Notes: generated by a model not told the origin, from the sequence alone. 64,000 bases of DNA from DASXKD01 sp963703605 (GCA_963703605.1 CAVPFC010000030.1:62001-126000), one strand, 5' to 3'; counted from the stretch's first letter, positions 30,220 to 40,093 are shown. Numbers and translations: made by a program.

Positions 30220-31455
30220 CTAGCGCACGTCGAGCCCGGTGACCGCCCGGCCGATGATCATGCGCTGGATCTCGCTCGTGCCCTCGAAGATCGTGAAAAT
30301 CTTCGCGTCGCGGTGCCAGCGCTCCACCGGGAAGTCGCGGGTGTAACCGTTGCCGCCGAGGATCTGCATGGCCTGGTCGGTCACCCGGACCGCGGTCTCC
30401 CCCGCGACGAGCTTGGACATCGACCCCTCGGCGTGGGTGAACGGCACCCCGTTCCGGGCCATCCACGCCGCCCGCCAGGTGAGCAGCCGCGCCGTGTCCA
30501 CCGAGGTCTGCATGTCGGCCAGCATGAACGCGATCGCCTGGTTCTGCCCGATCGGGTGGCCGAACTGCACCCGGTCGCGCGAGTATTCGGCGGCGTACTC
30601 GACCGCGGCCCTGGCGATACCCACCGCCATGGCCGCGACGCTCGGCCGCGACCGCTCGAACGTCTTCATCGCCGCCTGCTCACCGGAGCTGCCGCCCGCC
30701 CGGACCCGGGCCAGCCGCTCGTCCAGGCGGTCCTTGCCGCCGATCAGGCAGCGGCCGGGGACCCGCACGTCCTGGAGCACCACCTCGGCGGTGTGCGAGG
30801 CCCGGATGCCGTACTTGCGGAACTTCTGTCCCTGGGACAGGCCCGGCGTGCCCGGCGGCACGATGAAGCTCGCCTGGCCGCGGCTGCCCAGCGCCGGGTC
30901 CACCGACGCGACGATCACGTGCACGTCGGCGATGCCGCCGTTGGTGGCCCAGGTCTTGGTGCCGTTGAGCACCCACTCGTCGCTGGCCTCGGAGTAGACG
31001 GCCCTGGTGCGGATGGCGGACACGTCGCTGCCCGCGTCGGGCTCCGAGGAGCAGAACGCGGCGAGCTTGACGTCGCCGGGCCCGCCGAACATCTGCGGCA
31101 GCCACTCGCCCATCTGCTCGTTGGTCCCGTTGGAGGACAGCGCCACCGCGGCCAGCGAACTGCCGACGATGGACAGGCCGATGCCCGCGTCCCCCCAGAA
31201 CAGCTCCTCGAACGCCATCGGGATGCCCAGGCCGCTGGGCCCCAGCCACTGCTCGCTGAAGAACTCCAGCGAGTAGAGACCGATCTTGGCCGCCTCTTCC
31301 AGGATCGGCCAGGGGGTCTGTTCCCGCTCGTCCCATTCGGCGGCCGCTGGGCGGATCACGTTCGCCGCGAAGCCGTGCACCCACTCCTGCATCTCGCGCA
31401 GGGCGGGCCCGGGGTCCAGGTGGAACGGCGCGGTGGTGTCGGCATCGCTGCTCAT
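30220..31455 (-). CDS. Acyl-CoA dehydrogenase
   Basis: 411-residue flavin enzyme that introduces the 2,3-double bond into an acyl-CoA. Key sites are AAFCSSEPDAGSDVSAIRTR and WVLNGTKTWATNGG (FAD and substrate), DRVQFGHPIGQNQAIAFMLA, QILGGNGYTRDFPVERWHRD and the catalytic base Glu in IFEGTSEIQRMIIGR. Chain-length preference cannot be read. It lies between a GNAT gene and a RamB-like regulator of acetate/fatty-acid metabolism, consistent with beta-oxidation feeding the glyoxylate shunt. Confidence 0.94.
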   Translation of the reverse strand: MSSDADTTAPFHLDPGPALREMQEWVHGFAANVIRPAAAEWDEREQTPWPILEEAAKIGLYSLEFFSEQWLGPSGLGIPMAFEELFWGDAGIGLSIVGSSLAAVALSSNGTNEQMGEWLPQMFGGPGDVKLAAFCSSEPDAGSDVSAIRTRAVYSEASDEWVLNGTKTWATNGGIADVHVIVASVDPALGSRGQASFIVPPGTPGLSQGQKFRKYGIRASHTAEVVLQDVRVPGRCLIGGKDRLDERLARVRAGGSSGEQAAMKTFERSRPSVAAMAVGIARAAVEYAAEYSRDRVQFGHPIGQNQAIAFMLADMQTSVDTARLLTWRAAWMARNGVPFTHAEGSMSKLVAGETAVRVTDQAMQILGGNGYTRDFPVERWHRDAKIFTIFEGTSEIQRMIIGRAVTGLDVR

Positions 31456-31556
31456 GCTGCTCCTCAGGGGGGTCTGGCCCCTATGTTACCGATGAGTAGC
31501 ATCCCGGCCAAGTGAACTCGCTGCAAACGATTCGCGCCCGGCGCCGCCCGAACGGA

Positions 31557-33029
31557 TCAGTCCTGGTCGTGGCGGTCCAGGAACTCGTACACGTCGGTCT
31601 CGTCGACGCCGGGGAAGCTGCCGGTAGGCAGCGCGGACAGGATGTGCGAGTGGGCGCGGGCCGACGGCCAGGCCATCCCCTCCCAGCGCCCCGCCAGCGC
31701 GGTGGGCGGCCGCTGGCAGCACTCGCCGTCCGGGCATCGCGAGGCCCGGCGGGTGGCCGTCTCCCGCCCGCGGAACCAGCGGGAATGCTCGTACTGCACG
31801 CCCAGCGTGATCGCGAAGCCGCGCTCGCGCCCCGGGTCCACGTGGGACACGCACCAGTAGGTGCCCGACGGGGTGTCGGTGTACTGGTAGTTCGGCGAGA
31901 ACCGGTCCGCCGAGGAGAAGACCTGCCGGCCACACCACTGGCGGCACATGCGCTGCCCCTCGATCGCTCCCGAGGCGTCGGCAGGCAGCACCAGCCCGTC
32001 GTTCTCGTAGGCCTTGTAGATGACGCCTGCCTCGTCGTTCTTGACGAAGTGGCAGGTCAGGCCCAGGTGATGCGTGGCCAGGTTGGTGAACCGGTGCGCC
32101 GCCATCTCATAGGACACCGAGAACACGTCCCGCAGGTCCTCCACGGACAGGTGCCGCGCCCCCTTGGCGTCGGTGAGGAACCGCGCGGCGGACCGCTCGG
32201 GGACCAGGACGGCCGCGGCGAAGTAGTTGGCCTCGACCCGCTGGCGCAGGAAGTCGCCGAAGTCGTGCGGGGTGTCGTGGTCGAGGACGAAGTGCCCGAG
32301 CGTCTGGAGCAGGATCGTCCGGGGCGAGTGCACCCCCACCGGCTCCTGCTTGAGGTAGATGCGCCGGTGCCGCATGTCCGTAACCGACCGGACCGACCTG
32401 GGCAGGTCGTCGGCGTAGGAGACGGTGAACCCGTGGTGACCGACGATCGCCATCAGCGTGCTCTGCGACAGCGCCCCGCCGGGGTAGCCCACCGCGTCCA
32501 GCGCCTGGGCGGCCTGCTGCTCGATCTCGGGAAAGTAGTTGCCGCGCTCGCGCATGGCGTGGCGCAGCTCGGCGTTGGCGATCCGCGCCTCCTCGGGGGT
32601 GGCGGTGGGCCGGGTGCGCTGGCGGCGCAGCTCGCCGTAGAGCGCGACCAGGTGCTCGAGCACGTCGCCGGGAACCCGGGCACCGACCTTCAGGTAGGAC
32701 AGGCCCAAGTCGCGGAAAACCGGATCGTGCTGCGCCTCCTCCAGCGTGATCTCCAGCTGCGCCCGGCGGCTCGGCGGCTGCGGCCGCAACAGCTCTTCGG
32801 GCGTCACCGACAGCGCCCTGGCCAGCGACTCGATCAGCGACAGCTTGGGTTCGCGGCGGCCGTTCTCCAGCAGGGACAGCGCGGACGGGGCGCGGCCCAC
32901 CCGGGCACCGAGCTCGGCAAGGGTGATGCCCTCGGTGCGCCGCAGATGGCGAAGGCGCTGCCCGAACGTCGCAAGGTCTAGACCACCTTGCGGAAACGTG
33001 CTGGATTCTTCTTTGAGAAACTGCGGCAT
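31557..33029 (-). CDS. ramB: RamB-like regulator (XRE + IrrE/ImmA domain + short-chain fatty-acid regulator)
   Basis: 490 residues. N-terminal HTH (residues about 20-75: LRHLRRTEGITLAELGARVG, then SALSLLENGRREP). The middle domain has the IrrE/ImmA-type HFVLDHD segment (ILLQTLGHFVLDHDTPHDFG) but without the HEIxH zinc motif, so the protease site is altered. C-terminal Cys-rich domain (CRQWCGRQVF, CPDGECC) as in the short-chain fatty-acid regulator family. Divergent from isocitrate lyase, the classical RamB target for glyoxylate-shunt control. An inverted repeat (33040-33067) lies between the genes. Confidence 0.88.
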   Translation of the reverse strand: MPQFLKEESSTFPQGGLDLATFGQRLRHLRRTEGITLAELGARVGRAPSALSLLENGRREPKLSLIESLARALSVTPEELLRPQPPSRRAQLEITLEEAQHDPVFRDLGLSYLKVGARVPGDVLEHLVALYGELRRQRTRPTATPEEARIANAELRHAMRERGNYFPEIEQQAAQALDAVGYPGGALSQSTLMAIVGHHGFTVSYADDLPRSVRSVTDMRHRRIYLKQEPVGVHSPRTILLQTLGHFVLDHDTPHDFGDFLRQRVEANYFAAAVLVPERSAARFLTDAKGARHLSVEDLRDVFSVSYEMAAHRFTNLATHHLGLTCHFVKNDEAGVIYKAYENDGLVLPADASGAIEGQRMCRQWCGRQVFSSADRFSPNYQYTDTPSGTYWCVSHVDPGRERGFAITLGVQYEHSRWFRGRETATRRASRCPDGECCQRPPTALAGRWEGMAWPSARAHSHILSALPTGSFPGVDETDVYEFLDRHDQD

Positions 33030-33039
33030 ATGTTGACCA

Positions 33040-33067
33040 TACGTGAAGATCTGACAATCTTCACGTA
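33040..33067. promoter_or_regulatory. Inverted repeat in ramB-aceA divergent region (operator candidate)
   Basis: TACGTGAAGAT (33040-33050) and its exact complement (33057-33067) separated by six bases, 10 bp upstream of the regulator start. Probably a binding site for the regulator or another controller of the shared region. Confidence 0.72.
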
Positions 33068-33146
33068 CCTAAAGGTGGTCTACCGTGCCTGGCACCGGCC
33101 AAGCTTGTCCCTACCACCCAGGGGACGACACGGCTTGGAGGAATCA

Positions 33147-34493
33147 GTGAACGACCGTCGCCTCGAGGGCACCGTGGACGCGGCAAGCAGGAACGGGAAC
33201 CGGGGCGCCAGCCTCGCCGAGCAGGCTGCCCGCCTGGCCGGTGAGTGGGCGACGAATCCCCGCTGGCGCGACGTGGAGCGCGACTACACCGCCCGCGACG
33301 TGGTACGCCTGCGCGGCTCGGTCCAGGAGGAGCACACGCTCGCCCGGCTCGGCGCCGAGCGGTTGTGGCGGCTGCTGCACACCGAGGAGTTCGTCCCCTC
33401 GCTCGGCGCGGTCACCGGCAACCAGGCGGTCCAGCAGGTCAGGGCCGGGCTGCCAGCGATCTACCTGTCCGGCTGGCAGGTCGCCGCCGACGCGAACATG
33501 GCCGGCCAGACCTACCCCGACCAGAGCCTCTACCCGGCCAACTCGGTCCCCCAGGTGGTGCGCCGGATCAACAACGCCCTGCTGCGCGCCGACCAGATCA
33601 CCTGGGCCGAGGGCGACGCGGCGGGGCCGCACTGGCTGGCGCCCATCGTGGCCGACGCCGAGGCCGGGTTCGGCGGCGTGCTCAACGCCTTCGAGCTGAT
33701 GAAGGCCATGATCGCGGCCGGTGCGGCGGGCGTGCACTGGGAGGACCAGCTCGCGTCCGAGAAGAAGTGCGGCCACCTCGGCGGGAAGGTGCTCATCCCG
33801 ACCGGCCAGCACATCAAGACGCTGAACGCCGCCCGGCTCGCCGCGGACGTCTGCGGGGTGCCGAGCCTGGTCGTGGCCCGCACCGACGCGCACGCCGCCA
33901 CGCTGCTCACCAGCGACGTGGACGAGCGGGATCGCCCGTTCGTCACCGGGGACCGGACCGCCGAGGGCTTCTTCCGGGTCCGCAACGGCATGGCCGCGTC
34001 CGTCGCCCGCGGGCTCGCCTACGCCCCGTACTCGGACCTGCTGTGGATGGAGACCTCCACGCCGGACCTGGACGAGGCGCGCGAGTTCGCCGAGGCGATC
34101 AAGGCCGAGTTCCCCGACCAGATGCTCGCCTACAACTGCTCACCGTCGTTCAACTGGCGCAAGCACCTCGACGACGGCACCATCGAGAAGTTCCAGCGGG
34201 AACTGGGCGAGATGGGGTACAAGTTCCAGTTCATCACGCTGGCCGGCTTCCACGCGCTCAACTACTCGATGTACAGCCTGGCCCGCGGGTACGCGGCCGA
34301 GGGCATGCCCGCCTACGTGCGGCTCCAGGACGCCGAGTTCGCCGCCGAGGCGGGCGGGTACACCGCCACCCGGCACCAGCGCGAGGTCGGCACCGGGTAC
34401 TTCGACCTGGTCACCTCGGCCATCAGCCCGGACGCCGCCACCGTGGCCCTGGCCGGATCCACCGAGGCCGCCCAGTTCAGCGCCGCCCACTAA
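33147..34493 (+). CDS. aceA: Isocitrate lyase
   Basis: 448 residues. GTG at 33147 has GGAGG six bases upstream. Cleaves isocitrate to glyoxylate and succinate, the first glyoxylate-shunt step. The sequence shows SGWQVAADANMAGQTYPDQS, VADAEAGFGGVLNAFELMKA, HWEDQLASEKKCGHLGGKVL with the active-site loop KKCGH, ARTDAHAATLL and YNCSPSFNW. Divergent from the RamB-like regulator, as in other actinobacteria where RamB represses it. Expected to be induced on acetate or fatty acids. Confidence 0.96.
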   Translation: MNDRRLEGTVDAASRNGNRGASLAEQAARLAGEWATNPRWRDVERDYTARDVVRLRGSVQEEHTLARLGAERLWRLLHTEEFVPSLGAVTGNQAVQQVRAGLPAIYLSGWQVAADANMAGQTYPDQSLYPANSVPQVVRRINNALLRADQITWAEGDAAGPHWLAPIVADAEAGFGGVLNAFELMKAMIAAGAAGVHWEDQLASEKKCGHLGGKVLIPTGQHIKTLNAARLAADVCGVPSLVVARTDAHAATLLTSDVDERDRPFVTGDRTAEGFFRVRNGMAASVARGLAYAPYSDLLWMETSTPDLDEAREFAEAIKAEFPDQMLAYNCSPSFNWRKHLDDGTIEKFQRELGEMGYKFQFITLAGFHALNYSMYSLARGYAAEGMPAYVRLQDAEFAAEAGGYTATRHQREVGTGYFDLVTSAISPDAATVALAGSTEAAQFSAAH

Positions 34494-34500
34494 CCTATCT

Positions 34501-34560
34501 GCCTCCCTCGCGGGCGCTTCGCTGGCTTCGGGAGGCTGGTCCTCGGCGCCGGGACACCGC
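34501..34560. repeat. Dispersed GC-rich repeat after isocitrate lyase
   Basis: Contains in order the same blocks seen at 21,059-21,182 (GCCTCCCTCGCGGG, GCTGGCTTCGGGAGGC, CTCGGCGCCGGGACACCGC). The GCCTCCC/GGGAGGC arms can fold. Followed by repetitive GCGGCG(C/T)T-rich sequence to about 34,650. Confidence 0.72.
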
Positions 34561-34662
34561 TGCGGCGCTTCGCGTCCTCGCGGCGTTGGGCCCGGCGCCT
34601 GCGGCGTTCGGGTCCTGGCGGAGTTCGGGTCGGCGCTTGCGGCGCGCCTGGCGCCTTGCCGC

Positions 34663-35136
34663 TCAGGAGAACAGGCCCGTGGGGGCCGGGATCTCGTCGA
34701 AGTCGTCGTCCGCGTCGTCCTCGTTGTGCCGGCCGTGCCAGCGCCCGGGCAGGAACAGCGGGATGATCATCGCCATCCCGGCGAGGGCCAGCGTGCCGTT
34801 AAGCAGCAGGATCCGGAAGCCCACGCCGAACGAGTGCCCCTGCAGCGGGATCCAGGCCAGCGCCCGGTGCGCGCTCACCGCGAGCAGCGCGGTCCAGCCC
34901 AGCAGGACGAGCCCGGGCAGGCCGGTGGCCAGCGGAGATATCGCGGGCACCACGAGGAGAATGCCGAGGAACACGCCGGTGGCGAGCGCGGCGGACAAGC
35001 CGATCAGGCCGGTTCTGCTGGGCAGGCCGACGCTGTGGCCCACCAGGGCCGGCACGTGCGCCGCTCCCCAGCCGCCCCCGAAAAACAGGGCGGCGGCCAG
35101 CGCTATCGCAAGGACGAGCCCGATGAGGTGTCGCAT
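34663..35136 (-). CDS. Four-helix membrane protein of unknown function
   Basis: 157 residues. Four hydrophobic segments (roughly residues 4-20, 42-65, 70-88, 107-127) and an acidic cytoplasmic tail (HNEDDADDDFDEIPAP). No family recognised with certainty. It lies between isocitrate lyase and a glycosyltransferase gene on the same strand as the latter. Upstream region 35137-35279 contains no gene. Confidence 0.75.
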   Translation of the reverse strand: MRHLIGLVLAIALAAALFFGGGWGAAHVPALVGHSVGLPSRTGLIGLSAALATGVFLGILLVVPAISPLATGLPGLVLLGWTALLAVSAHRALAWIPLQGHSFGVGFRILLLNGTLALAGMAMIIPLFLPGRWHGRHNEDDADDDFDEIPAPTGLFS

Positions 35137-35279
35137 TTTCGCATGAGTCCTTCATCCCCACTCTGCTCCGTTACGGCAGCAAAGACTCTACGTGATCTGT
35201 TCGTGATGTGACGGCGAGATGGCCCGTTAGCTCCCGATATGCGGCCTACCCTGCGGCCGGTTACCGGGTGAGCCGCTGG

Positions 35280-36344
35280 TCACCGGGCCCGCGCCACGAA
35301 ACGGCGGGCGGCCACCCTGGCATTGTTCACCGGCGCCAGCATCGCGTACGCGCGGTACGCGTCACCGGAGATGAGGCCGGTTTTCAGCCCGCGCAGGCCC
35401 GCCGGGCCGTGGTACCCGGGCGGGCGGTAACGCCGGAAGTCGGCCGCCATCCGGTCGAAGAATTGCTTCCGGGCCCCGCGCGGCACCAGCCCGTTCGCCA
35501 GGATCGAGCTGTAATGCTCGACCGCGCGGCCGAACACCGCGGCCCGGACCGCCGGGGTGGCCAGCGCCGGGTCCGCGGCGTCGAGCAGCGCGAAAACCTC
35601 CGCGTATGACTCGAAGATGCGGAAATGGTCCAGGCTGGGCGTGGCCAGCAGGGAGCCGGGCCTGCGCCGGTACAGGTAGCACACCCGGTCCAGCGCCGCG
35701 ATCCGCCGGGCGGCCAGCAGCGCGCCGGCCGACAGCGGCACGTCCTCGTGAATGCCGGGCCGCAGCGTCACGCCGAGCTCGCCAAGGAACGGCCGCCGAA
35801 ACACCTTGCTCCACAGCGTCATGGTGCGGTTCACCAGGGCCGGCCGGTCCGCCAGCGTAACCACGCACGCCGGCCCGGCCAGCAGCCCGGCGCCCGCGCT
35901 TGGCTCGGTCCGGCCGGACGGAAGCAGCGTGCGGTAGTCAAGGAGCAGCACGTCCGGGCCGTCCCGGGCCAGCCGGGCCGCGACGGCCGCCAGGCTCCCT
36001 TCGGTGAGCAGATCGTCCGGGTCGGCGAACCACACGTACCCGCCGGTGGCCACCGCCAGCCCGCGCATCCGGGCCGGCCCGGGACCGGTGCTGCGGGTTA
36101 GGTGGATGACCCGCAGTCGCGGGTCCGCGGCGCCCCGGGCGTCGAGGATCCGCCCGCAGCCGTCGGGCGAGGCGTCATCGACGGCGATGACCTCGGCCCC
36201 GCCGGGCGGGTCCGGCTGGCCCAGCACCGAATCCAGGCATCCGGGCAGAAACCTCTCGACCCTGCCGACCGCGAGCACGACGCTGAGCAGCGGCCACCGG
36301 CGATGTCTTCGCAGGTCGGCCGCGATCCCCGGTACCGCGGTCAT
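35280..36344 (-). CDS. Family 2 glycosyltransferase
   Basis: 354 residues, GT-A fold. The N-terminal domain has LLSVVLAVGRVERFLPGCLD, VIAVDDASPDGCGRIL (nucleotide binding) and the metal-binding DxD-type motif YVWFADPDDLLTE; LRPGIHEDVPLSAGAL carries the ED catalytic pair. The C-terminal part (about residues 210-354) is the helical extension seen in teichoic-acid/CDP-glycerol-pathway-associated GT2 enzymes. Likely builds a surface polysaccharide. Donor and acceptor unknown. Confidence 0.88.
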   Translation of the reverse strand: MTAVPGIAADLRRHRRWPLLSVVLAVGRVERFLPGCLDSVLGQPDPPGGAEVIAVDDASPDGCGRILDARGAADPRLRVIHLTRSTGPGPARMRGLAVATGGYVWFADPDDLLTEGSLAAVAARLARDGPDVLLLDYRTLLPSGRTEPSAGAGLLAGPACVVTLADRPALVNRTMTLWSKVFRRPFLGELGVTLRPGIHEDVPLSAGALLAARRIAALDRVCYLYRRRPGSLLATPSLDHFRIFESYAEVFALLDAADPALATPAVRAAVFGRAVEHYSSILANGLVPRGARKQFFDRMAADFRRYRPPGYHGPAGLRGLKTGLISGDAYRAYAMLAPVNNARVAARRFVARAR

Positions 36345-36432
36345 GAATCCCCCACCCGTCCCCCGGCTGGACCACGAACTGCCGACAGTTTATTAACAGC
36401 GTTCTGCCAGGATCTCCGCGTAAGCTCGGCGC

Positions 36433-38913
36433 GTGCACATCGACAAGATCTTCAATGCCATTGGTTCCTCGGTGGTCCGGTTCCGCTGGATTGTCCTGCT
36501 TATCTGGGTATTCGGGGCCGTGGCCGCGGTGTCGCTGCTGCCCTCGCTGAACAACGTGACGCAGAACAACAACTCCAAGTTCCTGCCAGCCAGCGCGCCC
36601 AGCGAGCACGCGGCCCAGCTCGCGGCGCCGTTCGGCACGGCGAGCCTGCAGCCGATTCCGGTGATAGCCGCCCGGACCGCGGCACCGCTGACCGCCGCCG
36701 ACACCACGGCGCTCGCCGCGCTGCCCGCCCAGTTCAAGACCGTGTCCGGGGTGAGCAAGGTGCTGGACGCCGGCCGGTCCCCGGACGGGCACGCGGAGCA
36801 GTTCGTCGTGCTCGTGCAGCAGGGCGGCGGTAACGCGAACTACGAGACCAACCTGGTGAACGGCCTGCGCGCCAAGATCGCCCAGGCCCACCTGCCGGCC
36901 GGGCTACAGGCGCACCTGTCGGGCGACATCGCGGCGCAGGTGGACCAGCAGAAGGCCTCAGGTAACACCGGCAGCAAGATCCAGGCCCTGTCGCTGCTGT
37001 TCATCATCGCGCTGCTGGTGCTGATCTTCCGGTCGCTCAGCCTTGCCCTGGTGACGGTGCTACCGCCGCTGTTGTCGGTCACCATCGCCGGGCCATTGGT
37101 GGCCGAGGCCGCTGCGCACGGCCTCCAGGTGTCCCCGATCGCGCAGTTCCTGCTGATCGTGCTGGTGCTGGGTGCGGGTACGGACTACGGCCTGTTCCTG
37201 GTGTTCCGGGTCCGCGAGGAACTGCGGGCCGAGAACCACGGCACCGCGGGCGACTACTACCCGGGTGCCCGCGGCCTCGGCGGCAGCCTGCTCGGGGACT
37301 TCCTCCATCCCAGGGAGCCGGCCAGGAACGCCCTCGTCCGGTCGGTCACCAGGGTCGGCGAGTCCATCACGTTCTCCGCGGCCACGGTGATCGCGGCCAT
37401 GCTCACCCTGCTGCTCGCCACGTTCTCCTTCTACTCCAACCTCGGGGCCCCCTTCGCGATCGCAATCGGCGTCATCCTGATCGCGGCGCTCACCCTGCTG
37501 CCCGCGCTGCTGTCCATCCGCCTGTCGCTGCTGGCCATGAAGCGCTCGCTGTTCCTCAAGATGTTCGGCCGGGCCAAGCTGATTCCCTGGAACATCCAGG
37601 GCAGCGGCAAGACGGGCACCTGGGGCCGGGTGGCCGGCCAGATCGTGCGGTATCCGGTGCCCACGCTGGTGGCCGGGATCGTGGTGTTCGGCGGGCTGGC
37701 ATTCGCGGTGTTCGGCTACACGGCGGCCGGCTTCGGCGGGAACACCGCCCCGCCCTCGGGCAGCGACTCCGCCGCCGGGCAGGCGCTGCTGGCCAAGCAC
37801 TTCCCGCAGTCATCGGCGAACCCGACCGAGCCGATATTCAAGTTCAGCTCCCCGGTGTGGGAGCACCCGCAGACGCTTGTCACTGCGGCCTCGCAACTGC
37901 GGGATACCGGCCTGTTCACGCAGGTCACTGGGCCGCTGAACCCGGCCGGCGTGACGCTGACCCCGGCGCAGTTCACCGCGCTGCACGCCAAGCTCGGGCC
38001 CGCGAAGGCGCTGCCGCCGGTGCCGCCGGCCAGCGCCGGCGTCTCCCCAGCCCTCTATCAGGCCTACCGTGCCACGTCGAACTACGTCAGCCCGGACGGC
38101 CGGACCGTGGTGTTCGAGACCGGCCTGAAGGTGGGTGACCCCGGCACCACGGTCGCCATGAACACGGTGCCGGCGCTGCGCACCGCGACCGACAAGGTGG
38201 CCCGGTCGGTCGGCGCGACCGACTCGGCGCTCGGCGGCGAAGCACCCGCGCTTTACGACATCAGCAGCATCTCCAACAGTGACCTCAAGCGCATCATCCC
38301 GATCGCGATCCTGGCGATCGGGATCCTGCTCGCGCTCGTGCTGCGCAGCCTGGTGGCGCCGCTGTACCTGATCGCCTCGGTCGGCATCTCCTACCTGGCG
38401 GCGCTGGGCCTGTCGGTGCTCATCTTCATCAAGCTCGGCAACAGCGGCGGCCTGGTGTTCTTCATGCCGTTCCTGATGTTCATCTTCCTGCTGGCGCTCG
38501 GCGAGGATTACAACATCCTGATGATGACGCGGATCCGGGAGGAGGCACGCAACCTCCCGCTACGCGAAGCTGTCACCCGGGCACTGGCTGCGACGGGATC
38601 GACGATCACCTCGGCCGGGCTGGTGCTCGCGGGCACGTTCCTCGTGCTCACGCTCGTCGCGGGCAGCGGCTCCGGCGGCAGCCAGATCCGGGACATCGGG
38701 CTCGGCCTGGCGCTGGGCATCCTGATGGACACCTTCCTCGTCCGCACCCTGCTGGTGCCGTCCACGGTGGTGCTGCTCGGCCGGTGGAACTGGTGGCCAT
38801 CGCGGATGAGCAGGAAGGACGCGCAGGTCCCCGGCGTAGCGGCCAGGGCCGCGAGCAACGGGTCGGTCGACCCGGACCATGAGATCCGCCGGGGAGCCGA
38901 GACCCCGCGGTAA
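36433..38913 (+). CDS. MMPL-family RND transporter
   Basis: 826-residue membrane protein of the mycobacterial-membrane-protein-large type that moves lipids or hydrophobic compounds using the proton gradient. Start GTG 36433. Two halves each begin with a helix and a periplasmic loop. Signature sequences are LVLGAGTDYGLFLVFRVREE in the first half and LALGEDYNILMMTRIREEAR in the second, holding the Asp-Tyr pairs used for proton transfer. A strong hairpin (38938-38984) follows the stop codon. Substrate not predictable. Confidence 0.93.
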   Translation: MHIDKIFNAIGSSVVRFRWIVLLIWVFGAVAAVSLLPSLNNVTQNNNSKFLPASAPSEHAAQLAAPFGTASLQPIPVIAARTAAPLTAADTTALAALPAQFKTVSGVSKVLDAGRSPDGHAEQFVVLVQQGGGNANYETNLVNGLRAKIAQAHLPAGLQAHLSGDIAAQVDQQKASGNTGSKIQALSLLFIIALLVLIFRSLSLALVTVLPPLLSVTIAGPLVAEAAAHGLQVSPIAQFLLIVLVLGAGTDYGLFLVFRVREELRAENHGTAGDYYPGARGLGGSLLGDFLHPREPARNALVRSVTRVGESITFSAATVIAAMLTLLLATFSFYSNLGAPFAIAIGVILIAALTLLPALLSIRLSLLAMKRSLFLKMFGRAKLIPWNIQGSGKTGTWGRVAGQIVRYPVPTLVAGIVVFGGLAFAVFGYTAAGFGGNTAPPSGSDSAAGQALLAKHFPQSSANPTEPIFKFSSPVWEHPQTLVTAASQLRDTGLFTQVTGPLNPAGVTLTPAQFTALHAKLGPAKALPPVPPASAGVSPALYQAYRATSNYVSPDGRTVVFETGLKVGDPGTTVAMNTVPALRTATDKVARSVGATDSALGGEAPALYDISSISNSDLKRIIPIAILAIGILLALVLRSLVAPLYLIASVGISYLAALGLSVLIFIKLGNSGGLVFFMPFLMFIFLLALGEDYNILMMTRIREEARNLPLREAVTRALAATGSTITSAGLVLAGTFLVLTLVAGSGSGGSQIRDIGLGLALGILMDTFLVRTLLVPSTVVLLGRWNWWPSRMSRKDAQVPGVAARAASNGSVDPDHEIRRGAETPR

Positions 38914-38937
38914 CCGACGCCGGGCGCGCCCGCTGGC

Positions 38938-38984
38938 CCTTCGGCCGGGCCGCCGTGACACGGTCACGGCGGCCCGGCCGAAGG
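38938..38984 (+). terminator. Long hairpin terminator after MMPL gene
   Basis: Perfect 22-bp inverted repeat (38938-38959 with 38963-38984) with a three-base loop, 25 bp downstream of the stop. GC-rich without a T run, as is usual in high-GC genomes. Confidence 0.8.
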
Positions 38985-39196
38985 CCTTCCTGGGCCGGTG
39001 TCACCACCATGGAAAACCGAGTTCCGGGTGCCCGGGCGGCTCACGCCCGTAATACTCGGCGTTGATCTCCAGGACATGCCGTCCACGGTGCTGGCCTCGG
39101 ACGCGATGACAGGTCAGACTCGCCTCAGGGGAACGAGCTACGCCCTCGCGCGGCATCAAGTGCGCCAGTTCGCCCGACGGCGCAGAAGGGACGCCG

Positions 39197-40069
39197 ATGC
39201 AGGAACTGCGCCTCGTCGCGGTTAGCGAGGACGGCACTTACGCCGTTCTTGCGGCGCCGGGGCACGGCGGCCGCTTCTCGCTCCCGATCGATGACCGGCT
39301 GCGAATCGTGGCGCGCGGGCAGTTCTCGAGGCTTGCGCAGTACGAGATCGAAGTGGAGAGTCCCTTGCGACCCAAGGAGATCCAGGACCGGATCCGTGCC
39401 GGAGAGACGGCCGAAGAGATCGCCGACGCGGCGGGTGTTCCCATCGAGCGGGTACGGCGTTTTGAGGGCCCGGTTCTGGCCGAGCGTGCCTACCGCGCGG
39501 AGGAAGCGCAGCGCGCCACGCTGCGCCAGCCCGGGGACTCCGGCCCCGGCCGTCCCCTTGGCGACGTGGTGACCGAACGGCTGCGCACGTTCGGGGTCGA
39601 CCCCGCCGACGCCGAATGGGACTCACGCAAGCGCTCGGACGGCGGCTGGCAGGTACGGCTCGCGTTCAGCTCGGGCAGCCGCCCGCACCTGGCCGAGTGG
39701 GTCTACGACCCGCACCGCAAGCACGTCGCGCCCGCCGACGACACCGCCGCGCGCCTCTGCCTGCCCGAGGCCGACCTGCCCGAGCCGGCGCCCCGTACCC
39801 GCGCACCGGCGCGCGCAACGGTCACGCCGATCGCCAGCAGGCTCGGCCCCCCGGCCGCGCCCGAGCGCGAACCCGTCCGTCCGGCGGAGACGGCGCGCGT
39901 CCCGGCGCCGGCCCGTCCCCGCCCGGCCGAGCCCGAGCCGGAGGCCCCGCCGGCCCCCCCGGCCACCCGCGAGCGCCCCGCCAGGAAGGCGGCGGGCGGC
40001 CGCTCGCGCCGCTCGTCGGTGCCCTCCTGGGACGAGATCATGTTCGGTAACACACGCCCCAATGAGTAA
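39197..40069 (+). CDS. sepH: Septation protein SepH
   Basis: 290 residues. The N-terminal DUF3071 domain (MQELRLVAVSEDGTYAVLAA, then SPLRPKEIQDRIRAGETAEE with its helix-turn-helix-like motif) is diagnostic for SepH, the actinobacterial protein that stimulates FtsZ assembly at division septa. Residues about 115-190 include WQVRLAFSSGSRPHLAEWVY. A Pro/Ala/Arg-rich linker and the conserved end RSSVPSWDEIMFG follow. Supports assignment of this half of the window to Actinomycetota. Monocistronic. Confidence 0.95.
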   Translation: MQELRLVAVSEDGTYAVLAAPGHGGRFSLPIDDRLRIVARGQFSRLAQYEIEVESPLRPKEIQDRIRAGETAEEIADAAGVPIERVRRFEGPVLAERAYRAEEAQRATLRQPGDSGPGRPLGDVVTERLRTFGVDPADAEWDSRKRSDGGWQVRLAFSSGSRPHLAEWVYDPHRKHVAPADDTAARLCLPEADLPEPAPRTRAPARATVTPIASRLGPPAAPEREPVRPAETARVPAPARPRPAEPEPEAPPAPPATRERPARKAAGGRSRRSSVPSWDEIMFGNTRPNE

Positions 40070-40093
40070 GGCGCGGTCGCGGCGGTCGGGGCT

